Assembly (NCBI RefSeq): GCF_002860325.1
Contig: NZ_PKOJ01000001.1
Location: 1,149,591 to 1,213,590, forward strand
DNA from: Neptunicoccus cionae
GTDB taxonomy: Bacteria; Pseudomonadota; Alphaproteobacteria; Rhodobacterales; Rhodobacteraceae
DNA: 64,000 nucleotides
Reading direction: 5' to 3'
Position 1 is the stretch's first letter, and the number at the start of each line of letters is the position of its first letter. Both the position numbers and the translations under genes were made by a program. This document shows positions 17,174 to 26,062 of this stretch, one piece after another. The notes below the pieces were generated by a model. It searched no databases. It worked only from the letters and a program-made list of their open reading frames with translations, and was not told the origin of the DNA.

Positions 17174-18093
17174 TCTGCCTCCTTGCTCCGGTGCCAGGCG
17201 GGATGGACGACGGGTTCTTTGGCTATCAGAGCATAGGTTCGGAATAATTTCCAGTAATTTGGAAAGACATACCCGTGGTTCAGTTGGTTCCAGCGCGCCT
17301 TGTCCTGCGCATAAAGTGCAGGCAACTGATACCATGGTGCCGTCGGGTGTTTGTGGTGTACAAGATGCAGGTTGTTGTTCAGAAACAAAAAACTGAACGG
17401 AGATCTCTCTACGATGATGGTGCGCCCTTCGGGCGTTTCATGCCATTGGTGCTCTGCAAAGGTGCGCAGGGAAATAAGCGCCGCACCGCCCCAGCAGGCT
17501 GTCACAAGATACAGCCACAACGGAATCTGAAAAACGAAGTGTAGGCAGAACAGGACGGGGATCAGTCCGAGCCCGTGTAAAACCCACGCTTTTGCCACGC
17601 CATTTTCTTTTTCCCGCAGCGCCTTGAGATCACCTGCGATCAGGGCAAAGGCAGACATAGGCGGCCCGAAGATCAATCGCCCGAGTAATGTGTTGGACCA
17701 GCCCAAGACGCGCTGCACCCATCGGGGCAAACCTGCGTAGTATCCTTGTGCGCGATAGTAGCTTTCGGGATCATCGAACGGATCGGTCAACCGCTCGTCC
17801 GCGTGATGGCGCAGGTGCATGGTGCGATACCGGCGGTAGGGCCAGATCAGTCCGGGGTTCACTGTCACCAGCAGTTCGTTCACAATGCGGCTTCGGGTCG
17901 GGTGGCCGTGCAGTGCCTCATGCACCACAGACGAATGCAGTGCATTAAGAATTGCGAGCAAAAACAGCGCAGTAGCCGGGTAAAGCGGGTAGACTGTTGC
18001 GCCGATAAACAGCCATAGACCGTAGGTGAGCAGGATCAGGCAAAGCGTTTGCCATTCTATTCGGGCGTTATGTCGGGAAGATTTGGTGGGCAT
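17170..18093 (-). CDS. Membrane fatty acid desaturase family protein
   Basis: 307-residue integral membrane di-iron enzyme. Three His boxes are visible: HEALHGH, HLRHH (in TMHLRHHADERLTD) and HLVHHKHPTAPW. Hydrophobic segments precede the first box (LCLILLTYGLWLFIGATVYPLYP and ATALFLLAILNALHSSV) and follow the second. The start at 18093 (MPTKSSRHN) has AGAGG upstream; the longer reading frame has no family-like sequence. Members desaturate or hydroxylate acyl chains or carotenoids; substrate unknown. It overlaps the PhnD-like gene by 4 bp and is divergent from an XRE regulator, suggesting a regulated two-gene operon. Confidence 0.85.
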   Translation of the reverse strand: MPTKSSRHNARIEWQTLCLILLTYGLWLFIGATVYPLYPATALFLLAILNALHSSVVHEALHGHPTRSRIVNELLVTVNPGLIWPYRRYRTMHLRHHADERLTDPFDDPESYYRAQGYYAGLPRWVQRVLGWSNTLLGRLIFGPPMSAFALIAGDLKALREKENGVAKAWVLHGLGLIPVLFCLHFVFQIPLWLYLVTACWGGAALISLRTFAEHQWHETPEGRTIIVERSPFSFLFLNNNLHLVHHKHPTAPWYQLPALYAQDKARWNQLNHGYVFPNYWKLFRTYALIAKEPVVHPAWHRSKEAE

Positions 18094-18157
18094 CTGAAAC
18101 CTCTTGTTTTTGCCCCATTTAAATCGGAGCCGAGGAAGCGGGCAACGCGAGAATGGT

Positions 18158-18193
18158 AACAAAGAAAGAGTTTTGTTGTATTTTGTAAACAAA
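18158..18193. promoter_or_regulatory. Candidate XRE operator in divergent promoter
   Basis: The AT-rich 116-bp divergent region contains AACAAA at 18158-18163, TTTTGTT at 18171-18177 and the dyad TTTGTAAACAAA at 18182-18193 (arms TTTGT/ACAAA, 2-bp spacer). The last dyad ends 17 bp before the regulator's ATG, so binding there could control both directions. This is inference from symmetry and position. Confidence 0.4.
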
Positions 18194-18209
18194 CCTGTTG
18201 AATGTAATC

Positions 18210-19043
18210 ATGGACCGCAGGGAAACATCAGACATATTCCGCGCACGGCTTGGCGAACTCCAGCGCCAGAGCGGATTGCGCCAGTCTGCCTTTGCAGCAG
18301 AGCTCGGGATCGACCGGTCGGCGCTGTCGCAACTGCTCGGCGGGGCAGGGGCGCGGTTGCCCCGTGCGGACACGCTGGTCGCGCTGGCGCGCACTCATCA
18401 GGTTTCGGTGGACTGGCTTCTGGGGCTGTCCGAAGATCGCGGGGTCACATCTGAAACCCGTGACATGCTCGAGATCGCTGGCGGCGCCGATAGTCTCGAC
18501 CGATCCCCTTTGGTGAAGTGGCACGAGGAGGCGCGGGGCACCAAAATCCGCTATGTTCCGGCGGGGCTGCCGGACTTGCTGCGTGATGGTCCGATTGCAC
18601 AATACGAACATCGCGCCACTGTGGTGCAGGAAGCCACGCAAGAGCTGCAGGACGGTTATCGCCGCGACTATGCCCGCTTGCCGGAAACTGACATGGAAGT
18701 CGCCATGCCGTTGCAAACCCTTCAAAGTTTTGCAGCAGGTCACGGCATCTGGTCGGGGTTGGCGCGAGACCAACGGCAAGGCCAGCTTGACCATATGGAA
18801 CAATTACTGCGGGAACTTTATCCGGGTTTCCGTTTGTACCTGTTTGACGGTAGTGCGCGATTTTCCATGCCCTACACCATCTTCGGCTATCAGCGCGTGG
18901 CGATCTACGCCGGAGAAATCTACCTGCTGCTGAACGCCACCCACACCATCACCACGATGGTCGGGCATTTCGACAATCTCGTCCGCGCAGCCGAAGTTCA
19001 CGCCCATGAAGTAGCTGATTTCGTATCCAATCTTGCGCGGTGA
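18210..19043 (+). CDS. XRE-family transcriptional regulator
   Basis: 277 residues from the ATG at 18210; a TTG four codons upstream is less likely and no clear ribosome-binding site is seen for either. The N-terminal Cro/CI helix-turn-helix covers residues ~8-65 (RLGELQRQSGLRQSAFAAELGIDRSALSQLLGG, then VSVDWLLGLSE). The ~200-residue C-terminal part has no domain I recognise; it includes FYRDYARLPETDME-like and LYLFDGSARFSMPYTIFGYQRVAIYAGEIYLLLNATHTITTM-like segments, suggesting an effector or small-molecule domain. It faces away from the desaturase/PhnD-like operon and is its likely regulator. Confidence 0.8.
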   Translation: MDRRETSDIFRARLGELQRQSGLRQSAFAAELGIDRSALSQLLGGAGARLPRADTLVALARTHQVSVDWLLGLSEDRGVTSETRDMLEIAGGADSLDRSPLVKWHEEARGTKIRYVPAGLPDLLRDGPIAQYEHRATVVQEATQELQDGYRRDYARLPETDMEVAMPLQTLQSFAAGHGIWSGLARDQRQGQLDHMEQLLRELYPGFRLYLFDGSARFSMPYTIFGYQRVAIYAGEIYLLLNATHTITTMVGHFDNLVRAAEVHAHEVADFVSNLAR

Positions 19044-19298
19044 TAGGTGTAAACATTCCTTTGGTGATCCACGGTTGCCTAAACGCCGCCCGCTCGAATT
19101 CGCCCGCCAACTGGTTTGGTCTGGAAACAGTCAGGCGACTGCACTAAAGGCAAGGAATACCCCGATTCAAATTAATCTCGTTTCCGATTGGTAAATGTAT
19201 GTTAATGCACACTTGTACCCTCGGGGGGAACGTAGAGTGCGTATCGTTAACTCGGGTTGTTCAATCCCCTTACAGTCAGCTTGCTGGCCGTCATCCAG

Positions 19299-20300
19299 TT
19301 ACTCGGCGGCTTGGAGCCAGTTCTGCGGTTCGGGGTTCTGTCCGTTAAAATCGCTTTTGCCCAGCTGGTACTCTGTCAGATGCGGACTGGCGCCCTGTTC
19401 CGCCGGTTGCTGAGAGCGCAGGATGCGGTGATTGTCCAGCAACACGCCTTCCCCCGGTTGCAAGGTGATCTCAACTGCAAAATCCGGGCGTGCTGCCAGA
19501 TCAAGGAATTGCCGGTAAGCGGTGTAAAAAGGAAGGAGTCTCGGGAACGGAACGTCCACCACCGGAGCGATGTGGCGACTGTCATAGCGGATGGAACGGA
19601 GCTGCCCGTCCGGTGCGATCCGCAACAGCGGGCCCGATGCACCGTGTGTTTGCTCTTGCTCTCCGCGATAGCGCAGCGGATATTTGGTTAACAGATTGAA
19701 CCCTGAAAGGGATTTGTCCCGCTGCATTTCGGCCAGACGGAATCCATCCACAAGCCGGAGGGTTGCCGGTTTTGTCGCGGTTTCAGGCAGGTGAACCACA
19801 CTGTAGCGCGGCGGGCTGGCGAGATAGGGTTGCGCGGTATAAGGCACAGTTCCAGGCGCGGCCGAAGGCAGATCATCGGTTGAGCCGTTCCAGCCGTCTT
19901 GCACAAAAGCTACGCCCAAATGCTTCAGGCGGATTGCTCTTTCCCTGTCGGACAGTTGCGCATGGCGATGCAAATCGGTGGATGATTTATCCCATGTGAA
20001 AACCTCTTCCGGCAGGTGGAATCCGGTTCCCTGATCGGCATCGTAAGCATAACGCTTTAACCAGAGAACAGAATAGGTTGCGGAATGACCGTCCGGTGCA
20101 AAGTCAATTCTTACTTCTCCGTCCAGCGCTCTGGCTGACTGGATGCGCACATCAACCGGAACATCGCAAAGGCTTTGCTGGCTCGCAGAGTCCGGAATAT
20201 GGTCACGAAGCCACACTGCGTGAAAACGATGCTGCGCCCCATCCGGAAAGCGGAGCGTCAGGTGATCCCCTGTTGCCGATACTGTTACAATGCCGTCCAT
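19299..20300 (-). CDS. Butyrobetaine-dioxygenase-like protein (DUF971 + TauD) lacking iron ligands
   Basis: 333 residues; canonical gamma-butyrobetaine dioxygenases are about 380-400. The start at 20300 has AGAGGAGG six bases upstream. The N-terminal zinc/DUF971-type part is present (FHAVWLRDHIPDSASQQSLCDVPVD), but the segment leading into the catalytic barrel is about 50 residues shorter than usual. At the position of the HTDNPY iron motif the protein reads YTAQPY, replacing both His and Asp. The C-terminal NRRVLHGR motif reads NHRILRSQ, so the second His ligand is also lost. The rest of the fold (LVDGFRLAEM, LEPGE-like TLQPGEGVLLDN) is retained and the frame is open. It may be a non-catalytic scaffold or a retired enzyme. 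Confidence 0.78.
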   Translation of the reverse strand: MDGIVTVSATGDHLTLRFPDGAQHRFHAVWLRDHIPDSASQQSLCDVPVDVRIQSARALDGEVRIDFAPDGHSATYSVLWLKRYAYDADQGTGFHLPEEVFTWDKSSTDLHRHAQLSDRERAIRLKHLGVAFVQDGWNGSTDDLPSAAPGTVPYTAQPYLASPPRYSVVHLPETATKPATLRLVDGFRLAEMQRDKSLSGFNLLTKYPLRYRGEQEQTHGASGPLLRIAPDGQLRSIRYDSRHIAPVVDVPFPRLLPFYTAYRQFLDLAARPDFAVEITLQPGEGVLLDNHRILRSQQPAEQGASPHLTEYQLGKSDFNGQNPEPQNWLQAAE

Positions 20301-20540
20301 CTCCGGCCTCCTCTTGAAACTGAGACTTTCACAAATCCTGCCTCGTTCGATCTGTGGCGACTTCGGCCGCCTTGCGATCAAAACTGCCCCCCTTGTAGCG
20401 CAGTTACATCGCAGGAGTGTGACAGACAGGCTGCATTTCAATGGCAAATTGCAGAGTCCTACCGTACTCGCGCCCCTGTCGGGGTTGACCGGCACGTCCG
20501 CTTTACGCTCTATGTCGGAAAAACGGACAGGACAGACAAG

Positions 20541-20729
20541 ATGATCAATTTGACGCTGGAAAACGGCAAAACAATCATGGTCGGTGTGACCAGCCTGCAG
20601 GCGGCAATCACAGGCGCGACGGGTACCGGAGCACTGATCGTTCTGGGTGGAGGGATTACTTACGATGTACGTGAAAGCCCTGCGGAAATCGCTGCGCTGC
20701 TGGACGAGTACAAGGCAAAGAACAAGTAA
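20541..20729 (+). CDS. Small uncharacterised protein (FlbD-like pattern)
   Basis: 62-residue protein starting MINLTLENGKTIMVGVTSLQ and ending SPAEIAALLDEYKAKNK. The spacing of the LTxxNG start, TG...IxLxxG middle and VRES...E C-terminus recalls the small flagellar protein FlbD, but no flagellar gene is nearby and the similarity is only a pattern match. The ribosome-binding site is weak (GGACAG). The 240 bp before it is the divergent region shared with the dioxygenase-like gene. Coding status is moderately supported by codon pattern and clean start/stop. Confidence 0.5.
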   Translation: MINLTLENGKTIMVGVTSLQAAITGATGTGALIVLGGGITYDVRESPAEIAALLDEYKAKNK

Positions 20730-20806
20730 TCGCTCCCCTGTCGAGCCGGTTGAAAACGGGAAAGCGCCGCAGGATTGCAAGGGTTTCGAGGTGCCGGAGG
20801 GTCCGA

Positions 20807-20839
20807 TGCCTCCGGCGGGGATATTTCGCCAAAAAGAGC
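20807..20839. repeat. Gene-end repeat, type A copy 2
   Basis: GCCTCCGGCGGGGATATTTCGCC followed by AAAAAGAG, between two convergent genes. A short GCC-TCC-GGC hairpin precedes the GATATTT core. Confidence 0.6.
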
Positions 20840-20841
20840 AG

Positions 20842-23253
20842 TCAGGAGCGTGGCAGGGTGTTTTCGGGATCGTAAAGGCAGGCGGAAACGATAGTTGCGC
20901 CGACCGGTTTGCCAATCACCTCCACTTCCAGCGCGCCGGTAAGATCCGGTTTAATAAACGCCATCGCGATGTTCTTGCCGGTCCGGTGCCCCCAATCCGC
21001 TGAGGTCACGGTACCGACGACCTTGCCACCCTGCATCACACTATCGCCGGGTTGCGCAGGGGCATCGGTGCAATCCAGCGTCAGGGTAACGAATTTCCGG
21101 CGCGGGCCGGTTGCTGTACGTGCCTCTACCGCAGCTTTTCCGATGAAGTCTTCTTTCTTCAGATTTACGAAGCGTTCCAGTGCAGATTCAATCGGGTCGA
21201 ACTCGGTGATCAGGTCGGCTTTCCAGTGGCGATACCCTTTCTCCATCCGCATACTGTCCACCGCTCGGGCGCCAAACAGGGTAAGCCCGTGTTGTTCACC
21301 CGCTTTGCGCAGCGCAAGATAGGCGGCGTAAAGCTGGGCGTTCGGAACGTGAATTTCATAGGCCAGTTCGCCGGAAAAGCTGACAGACATCACCACTGCG
21401 GGGGCAAAACCGATAAAAGCGCTGCGCACTGACAGCCATGGGAAGGCTTCGGCTGACCAGTCGCCGCGGGACACATCGCCAAGCACATCCCGTGCTTTGG
21501 GACCTGCAAGAACGAGTATAGTGTGCTCGTTGGTCAGGCTGCGGATCTGAACATCTTCTCCCTCGGCAATGTTCTGGGTCAGCCAGTCCATATCGTGATA
21601 TTCGGAGGCGGCGGCAGAGCCGTACCAAACCCGTTCGTCCGGCAGGTTTGCAATGGTTGCCTCGCCCTTCACATTGCCTTGATGGTCAAGCAGATAGCCG
21701 AGCCCGACGCGCCCAGCCTTCGCAGTGATCCTGCCGCAGAACATCCGGTCCAGAAACGCCCGCAAATCATTGCCCGAAAGCTCGAACCGGTTGAATCCGT
21801 TGACTTCCGTCAGGCCAACGCTGGTTTGTACGGCTTTGACTTCGGCGGCGACTACATCAAAAGTTTCATTGAAATGATAGCCGTGGGTCTCTTTGAAATC
21901 CGGTGTTGGCTTTACATAGTCCATCCGCTCCCATCCGTTCACCACTGTAAACTCCGCGCCTTCGCTGGCGAGGATCGGGGTCAGCGGCGTAGTCTTTGCA
22001 GGACGGCCGGCGGGGCGGTGTTCATGGGGGAAATGGAAGCGGAACTCGTTCTGGTAATCCTCAATTGCTTTCAATGCAGTCAGTTCCACATTTGCATGGC
22101 CGGTAAAGCGGCGCGGGTCGATGCACCATGTGTCATAGCAGGCCGCACCATGCACGATCTGCTGGGCGAGCAGCCAGCCGTGGCCGCCGCCCTCGCCAAT
22201 ACCGGCCCGCAGGCCGATAATGCAAAATGCGTTGCGCTTGTCCGGGATCGGCCCCACTAGCGGCGCACCGTCGATCGTATAGGTGATCGGCCCGTTCACG
22301 ACCGTGTGGATTCCGGTTTCCATCAGCGCTGGCATCCGAGCAAATGCGCCTTCCAGCACATCTGTCACGCGGTCCAGATCATCCGGACACAGCGCATTGA
22401 CGAATTTCGGGTCGATCCCCTCCATACCCCATGTCTTGCAGTCCTGTTCGTAAAAGCCGACCAGCAGCCCGTTCTTTTCCTGACGGCAGTAGTAATCGCT
22501 GATCGGACAGCGCAGCAGCGGCATCCTGTGGCCGGCCTCTTTGATCGCGGGGATTTCCTCGGTCAGGAAATACTGGTGCTCCATCGAGGTCACGGGATGC
22601 TGCACCCCCATCATGGACGCCACTTCGTTCACGCGATACCCGCAGGCGTTCACCACGATTTCGCAATCGATATCGCCTTTCTCGGTGTGCACGGTCCAAC
22701 TGTGATCCTTGTGCTGGGTCAACCCTGTCACCGGCGTGTTGCGATAGACCTCGGCACCGGCCTTGCGCGCCCGTCGCGCCAGCGCCTGACAGAGTTGTGC
22801 CGGATCAATGTCCCCGTCCATCGGATCCCACAGCCCGCCGAGCAGGTTGTCAGTGGAAATCAGCGGATGACGGCGGGCGCACTCTTCTGCGTCGATGATC
22901 TCGAAGTCCACGCCCATGCCTTTGGCAACACTCCGGAAATGGGCGTAGCCGTCCATCTGCGCCTGAGTATTGGCAAGGCGGATACCACCATCCCCGTGAT
23001 GGTAGTTGATTGGATAATCCGGATCATTGGCCAATTCCTGATACAGCGCGATGGAGTGGCTTTTCAGCCCGATCATGGTCTGGTTCATGCCAAAGTTCGT
23101 CACTTGCGCCGCCGAATGCCATGTGGTGCCGGATGTCAGTTCATCCCGCTCTACCAGAACGACATCGCTCCAGCCTTCTTGGGTCAGGTGATAAAGAGTC
23201 GAACAACCGGCAATGCCGCCGCCGATTACAACAACGCGGGTGGTGGATTTCAT
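20842..23253 (-). CDS. FAD-dependent dimethylglycine/sarcosine dehydrogenase-type oxidoreductase with GCV_T domain
   Basis: 803 residues. Start at 23253 (MKSTTRVVVIGGGIAGCSTLYHL) has GAGG upstream. N-terminal FAD domain: VVVIGGGIAGCSTLYHLTQEG (residues ~7-27) and SGTTWHSAAQV (~44-54), where the His aligns with the covalent flavin His of dimethylglycine dehydrogenase. A linker domain follows (FHFPHEHRPAGRPAKTTPL), then GCV_T and GCV_T_C folate-binding domains ending in ACLYDPENTLPRS. The enzyme oxidatively demethylates an N-methyl glycine-type substrate and passes the one-carbon unit to THF. This links to choline/betaine catabolism (betICA at 51.4 kb). The precise substrate, dimethylglycine or sarcosine, is not decidable here. 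Confidence 0.87.
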   Translation of the reverse strand: MKSTTRVVVIGGGIAGCSTLYHLTQEGWSDVVLVERDELTSGTTWHSAAQVTNFGMNQTMIGLKSHSIALYQELANDPDYPINYHHGDGGIRLANTQAQMDGYAHFRSVAKGMGVDFEIIDAEECARRHPLISTDNLLGGLWDPMDGDIDPAQLCQALARRARKAGAEVYRNTPVTGLTQHKDHSWTVHTEKGDIDCEIVVNACGYRVNEVASMMGVQHPVTSMEHQYFLTEEIPAIKEAGHRMPLLRCPISDYYCRQEKNGLLVGFYEQDCKTWGMEGIDPKFVNALCPDDLDRVTDVLEGAFARMPALMETGIHTVVNGPITYTIDGAPLVGPIPDKRNAFCIIGLRAGIGEGGGHGWLLAQQIVHGAACYDTWCIDPRRFTGHANVELTALKAIEDYQNEFRFHFPHEHRPAGRPAKTTPLTPILASEGAEFTVVNGWERMDYVKPTPDFKETHGYHFNETFDVVAAEVKAVQTSVGLTEVNGFNRFELSGNDLRAFLDRMFCGRITAKAGRVGLGYLLDHQGNVKGEATIANLPDERVWYGSAAASEYHDMDWLTQNIAEGEDVQIRSLTNEHTILVLAGPKARDVLGDVSRGDWSAEAFPWLSVRSAFIGFAPAVVMSVSFSGELAYEIHVPNAQLYAAYLALRKAGEQHGLTLFGARAVDSMRMEKGYRHWKADLITEFDPIESALERFVNLKKEDFIGKAAVEARTATGPRRKFVTLTLDCTDAPAQPGDSVMQGGKVVGTVTSADWGHRTGKNIAMAFIKPDLTGALEVEVIGKPVGATIVSACLYDPENTLPRS

Positions 23254-23411
23254 GGGAACCTCTTCCGTCTCAACTTTTTTGTAGATAGGCCAAAGCGTGT
23301 CGTCTGCGTCAACGTCCACTGACAGTTTTCGATTTTCCGATGGATGCGGTTTTTGTTTGTGAAACTTTGCGCAGAATGGGAAAAGGGGGCAAATCGCGAA
23401 AGGCAGCTGTC

Positions 23412-24041
23412 ATGAACCACCTCACCATTGTCGACCACCCCCTTGTTCAACACAAACTTTCGGTGATGCGCCGCGCGTCTACGCCTTCCAACCAGTTCCG
23501 GCAATTGTTGCGTGAAATCAGCCACTTGCTGGCCTATGAGGTAACACGTGACCTGCCTATGACATCCGAGCGTATCGAGACGCCGGTTTGTGCGATGGAC
23601 GCGCCGATGCTGGACGGCAAGAAGCTAGCTCTGGTTTCGATTCTGCGCGCGGGCAACGGTCTGCTGGACGGGGTTCTGGAACTGATCCCTTCGGCCCGCG
23701 TCGGCTTTGTCGGGCTTTACCGCGATGAAGAAACACTGGAGCCGGTTCAGTACTATTTTAAAGTACCAGAAGGTATGGACGAGCGTATGGTTATCGCCGT
23801 GGACCCGATGCTCGCCACTGGCAATTCCTCTGCGGCAGCGATTGACCTGTTGAAAGAATCCGGCGCGAAAAACATCAAATTTCTCTGCCTTCTGGCGGCA
23901 CCTGAAGGTGTTGCCCGGATGAAAGAAGCCCACCCCGACGTGCAAATTGTGACTGCTTCGCTGGACGAGCGGCTGGACGAGAAGGGCTACATCGTTCCGG
24001 GCCTCGGCGACGCCGGAGACCGGATGTTCGGCACAAAGTAA
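23412..24041 (+). CDS. upp: Uracil phosphoribosyltransferase
   Basis: 209 residues, converting uracil and PRPP to UMP in pyrimidine salvage. The start at 23412 ([20 protein letters not shown]) is the family-typical opening. The PRPP loop is [21 protein letters not shown] (residues ~126-146) and the uracil-binding C-terminus is [17 protein letters not shown]. Divergent from the dimethylglycine-dehydrogenase-type gene with a 158-bp gap. Complete and normal length. Confidence 0.96.
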   Translation: MNHLTIVDHPLVQHKLSVMRRASTPSNQFRQLLREISHLLAYEVTRDLPMTSERIETPVCAMDAPMLDGKKLALVSILRAGNGLLDGVLELIPSARVGFVGLYRDEETLEPVQYYFKVPEGMDERMVIAVDPMLATGNSSAAAIDLLKESGAKNIKFLCLLAAPEGVARMKEAHPDVQIVTASLDERLDEKGYIVPGLGDAGDRMFGTK

Positions 24042-24047
24042 AAGGCC

Positions 24048-24063
24048 GGGGGGAATACCCCCC
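24048..24063. terminator. G6/C6 hairpin after upp
   Basis: Immediately downstream of the upp stop, GGGGGG-AATA-CCCCCC forms a perfect 6-bp hairpin, and the C run continues to 24068. It lacks a U-tract, so it may be a pause or barrier to decay rather than an intrinsic terminator. Confidence 0.4.
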
Positions 24064-24069
24064 CCCCCT

Positions 24070-24102
24070 CAATGTTCCCGAAATACTCCTGCCGGAGGCA
24101 CC
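24070..24102. repeat. Gene-end repeat, type B copy 1 (inverted)
   Basis: Read on the minus strand it gives GCCTCCGGCAGGAGTATTTC then GGGAACATTGAG, closely matching copies at 40099 and 46807. Located between the 3' ends of upp and mdh. Confidence 0.6.
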
Positions 24103-24107
24103 TTCCA

Positions 24108-24142
24108 TAAAAAAAGCCCCGCAATAGTGTGCGGGGCTTTTT
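24108..24142. terminator. Bidirectional intrinsic terminator between upp and mdh
   Basis: AAAAAGCCCCGCA, a 6-nt loop, then TGCGGGGCTTTTT: a strong GC stem with A/T flanks on both sides, suited to stop transcription from both convergent genes. Confidence 0.85.
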
Positions 24143-24160
24143 CTTTAGTGTTCGCAGAAC

Positions 24161-25126
<966 letters not shown>

Positions 25127-25399
25127 TCAAACTCCCGTGTGATGTGAAACTCGACCGTGTGCTACCGCCAATGGGGGGGCAGAGCAAGGCACATTTGGGC
25201 TGCTTCGACGGGGTTATCCTTAACGTAGATGGGTAAGGTGTTGATCTACAAGGGACATTCTGTAAATGCAGGGCTAGGGTGCTTGCGGCTGTTGGGGGAG
25301 TGTCCTGCATGCCGTTGTATACATTTGATTCGAAATTAGGCAATTCCAGCCGGCAGAGCCGTCCGGCGCCGGCCGGAGTGGCTCTGCGTCATGCACCTG

Positions 25400-25711
25400 T
25401 CAGGCTTTTTCGCCATCAGGGGCAGCGTCACTTATTGCTTCATAGGATTCGCCGGCTGCGACCAGACAGGTCATGCCGTTTGGCAGGGTGATTATGATCG
25501 TCCAGCTGCCGCTTCGCTCACTGGCAAAGACCTCTACGATGCCGCTGTTGGAAGCCAGCCCGACCGAGCGGCGCGTTTCACCATATTTGGTTTCAAGCCG
25601 TTCCACCACCTGCGGGCGTTGTGCGCAACTGGCCGGTTGGGAATGAGCTGCGCTATGGGCCAGAATGACACCGAGGAACCCCAGCGACAGTGCGAAAAGG
25701 ATCTTTTGCAT
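25400..25711 (-). CDS. Small exported protein of unknown function
   Basis: 103 residues with a signal peptide (MQKILFALSLGFLGVILAHSAAHS, cleavage near residue 24). The mature part has one Cys pair (CAQRPQ... and TLPNGMTCLVAAGESYEA) and an SGSWTIIITLPNG strand segment resembling small periplasmic proteins that are common in Rhodobacteraceae. The start at 25711 is preferred over one seven codons upstream because it starts the signal peptide directly. Function not recognised. Divergent from the mcl2 block. Confidence 0.65.
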   Translation of the reverse strand: MQKILFALSLGFLGVILAHSAAHSQPASCAQRPQVVERLETKYGETRRSVGLASNSGIVEVFASERSGSWTIIITLPNGMTCLVAAGESYEAISDAAPDGEKA

Positions 25712-26062
25712 ATGTGTTCTCCGTTCTTTCAACGGGGTGGCGAAACCGGCCTTGTTCTTGTTGATCCACGCCGACGACCCGAAAATGGTCAGATGTGATC
25801 ACAGGGCTGCTTCCGGTCCGTTATCCGGCGGCCAACCGGCCAGCCCGTACCCCTGTGAAGATGTGCAAACAGTCTGCCAGCCAAAGAGAGAATTAATGGT
25901 TAACGTGCCGGTCTTTCGATAATGCTAAAGGTGGGCGCGAAAGAATGCTGCGTAACAATGGCGCATTCGGGTATTATTATTGCGCAAGCCGTTGCGCCAG
26001 ACGGTCAACTGTGCTTGATCCTGATGCGGAAAACGACGCAACATCTGACCGGAGCTGCCCAA
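25712..26062. promoter_or_regulatory. 351-bp divergent intergenic region upstream of mcl2
   Basis: Holds no convincing gene. It contains a TGTGATCACA palindrome at 25794-25803 shared with the sdh upstream region, and a TTGCGCAA/TTGCGC pair around 25980-26000 (TTGCGCAAGCCGTTGCGCC). These are candidate operator sites for the carbon-metabolism block downstream. Confidence 0.45.
25794..25803. promoter_or_regulatory. TGTGATCACA palindrome upstream of mcl2
   Basis: Perfect 10-bp palindrome, 260 bp before the mcl2 ATG and 83 bp before the divergent small secreted gene. Two near-identical copies stand upstream of sdhC (28912 and 28932). Confidence 0.5.
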
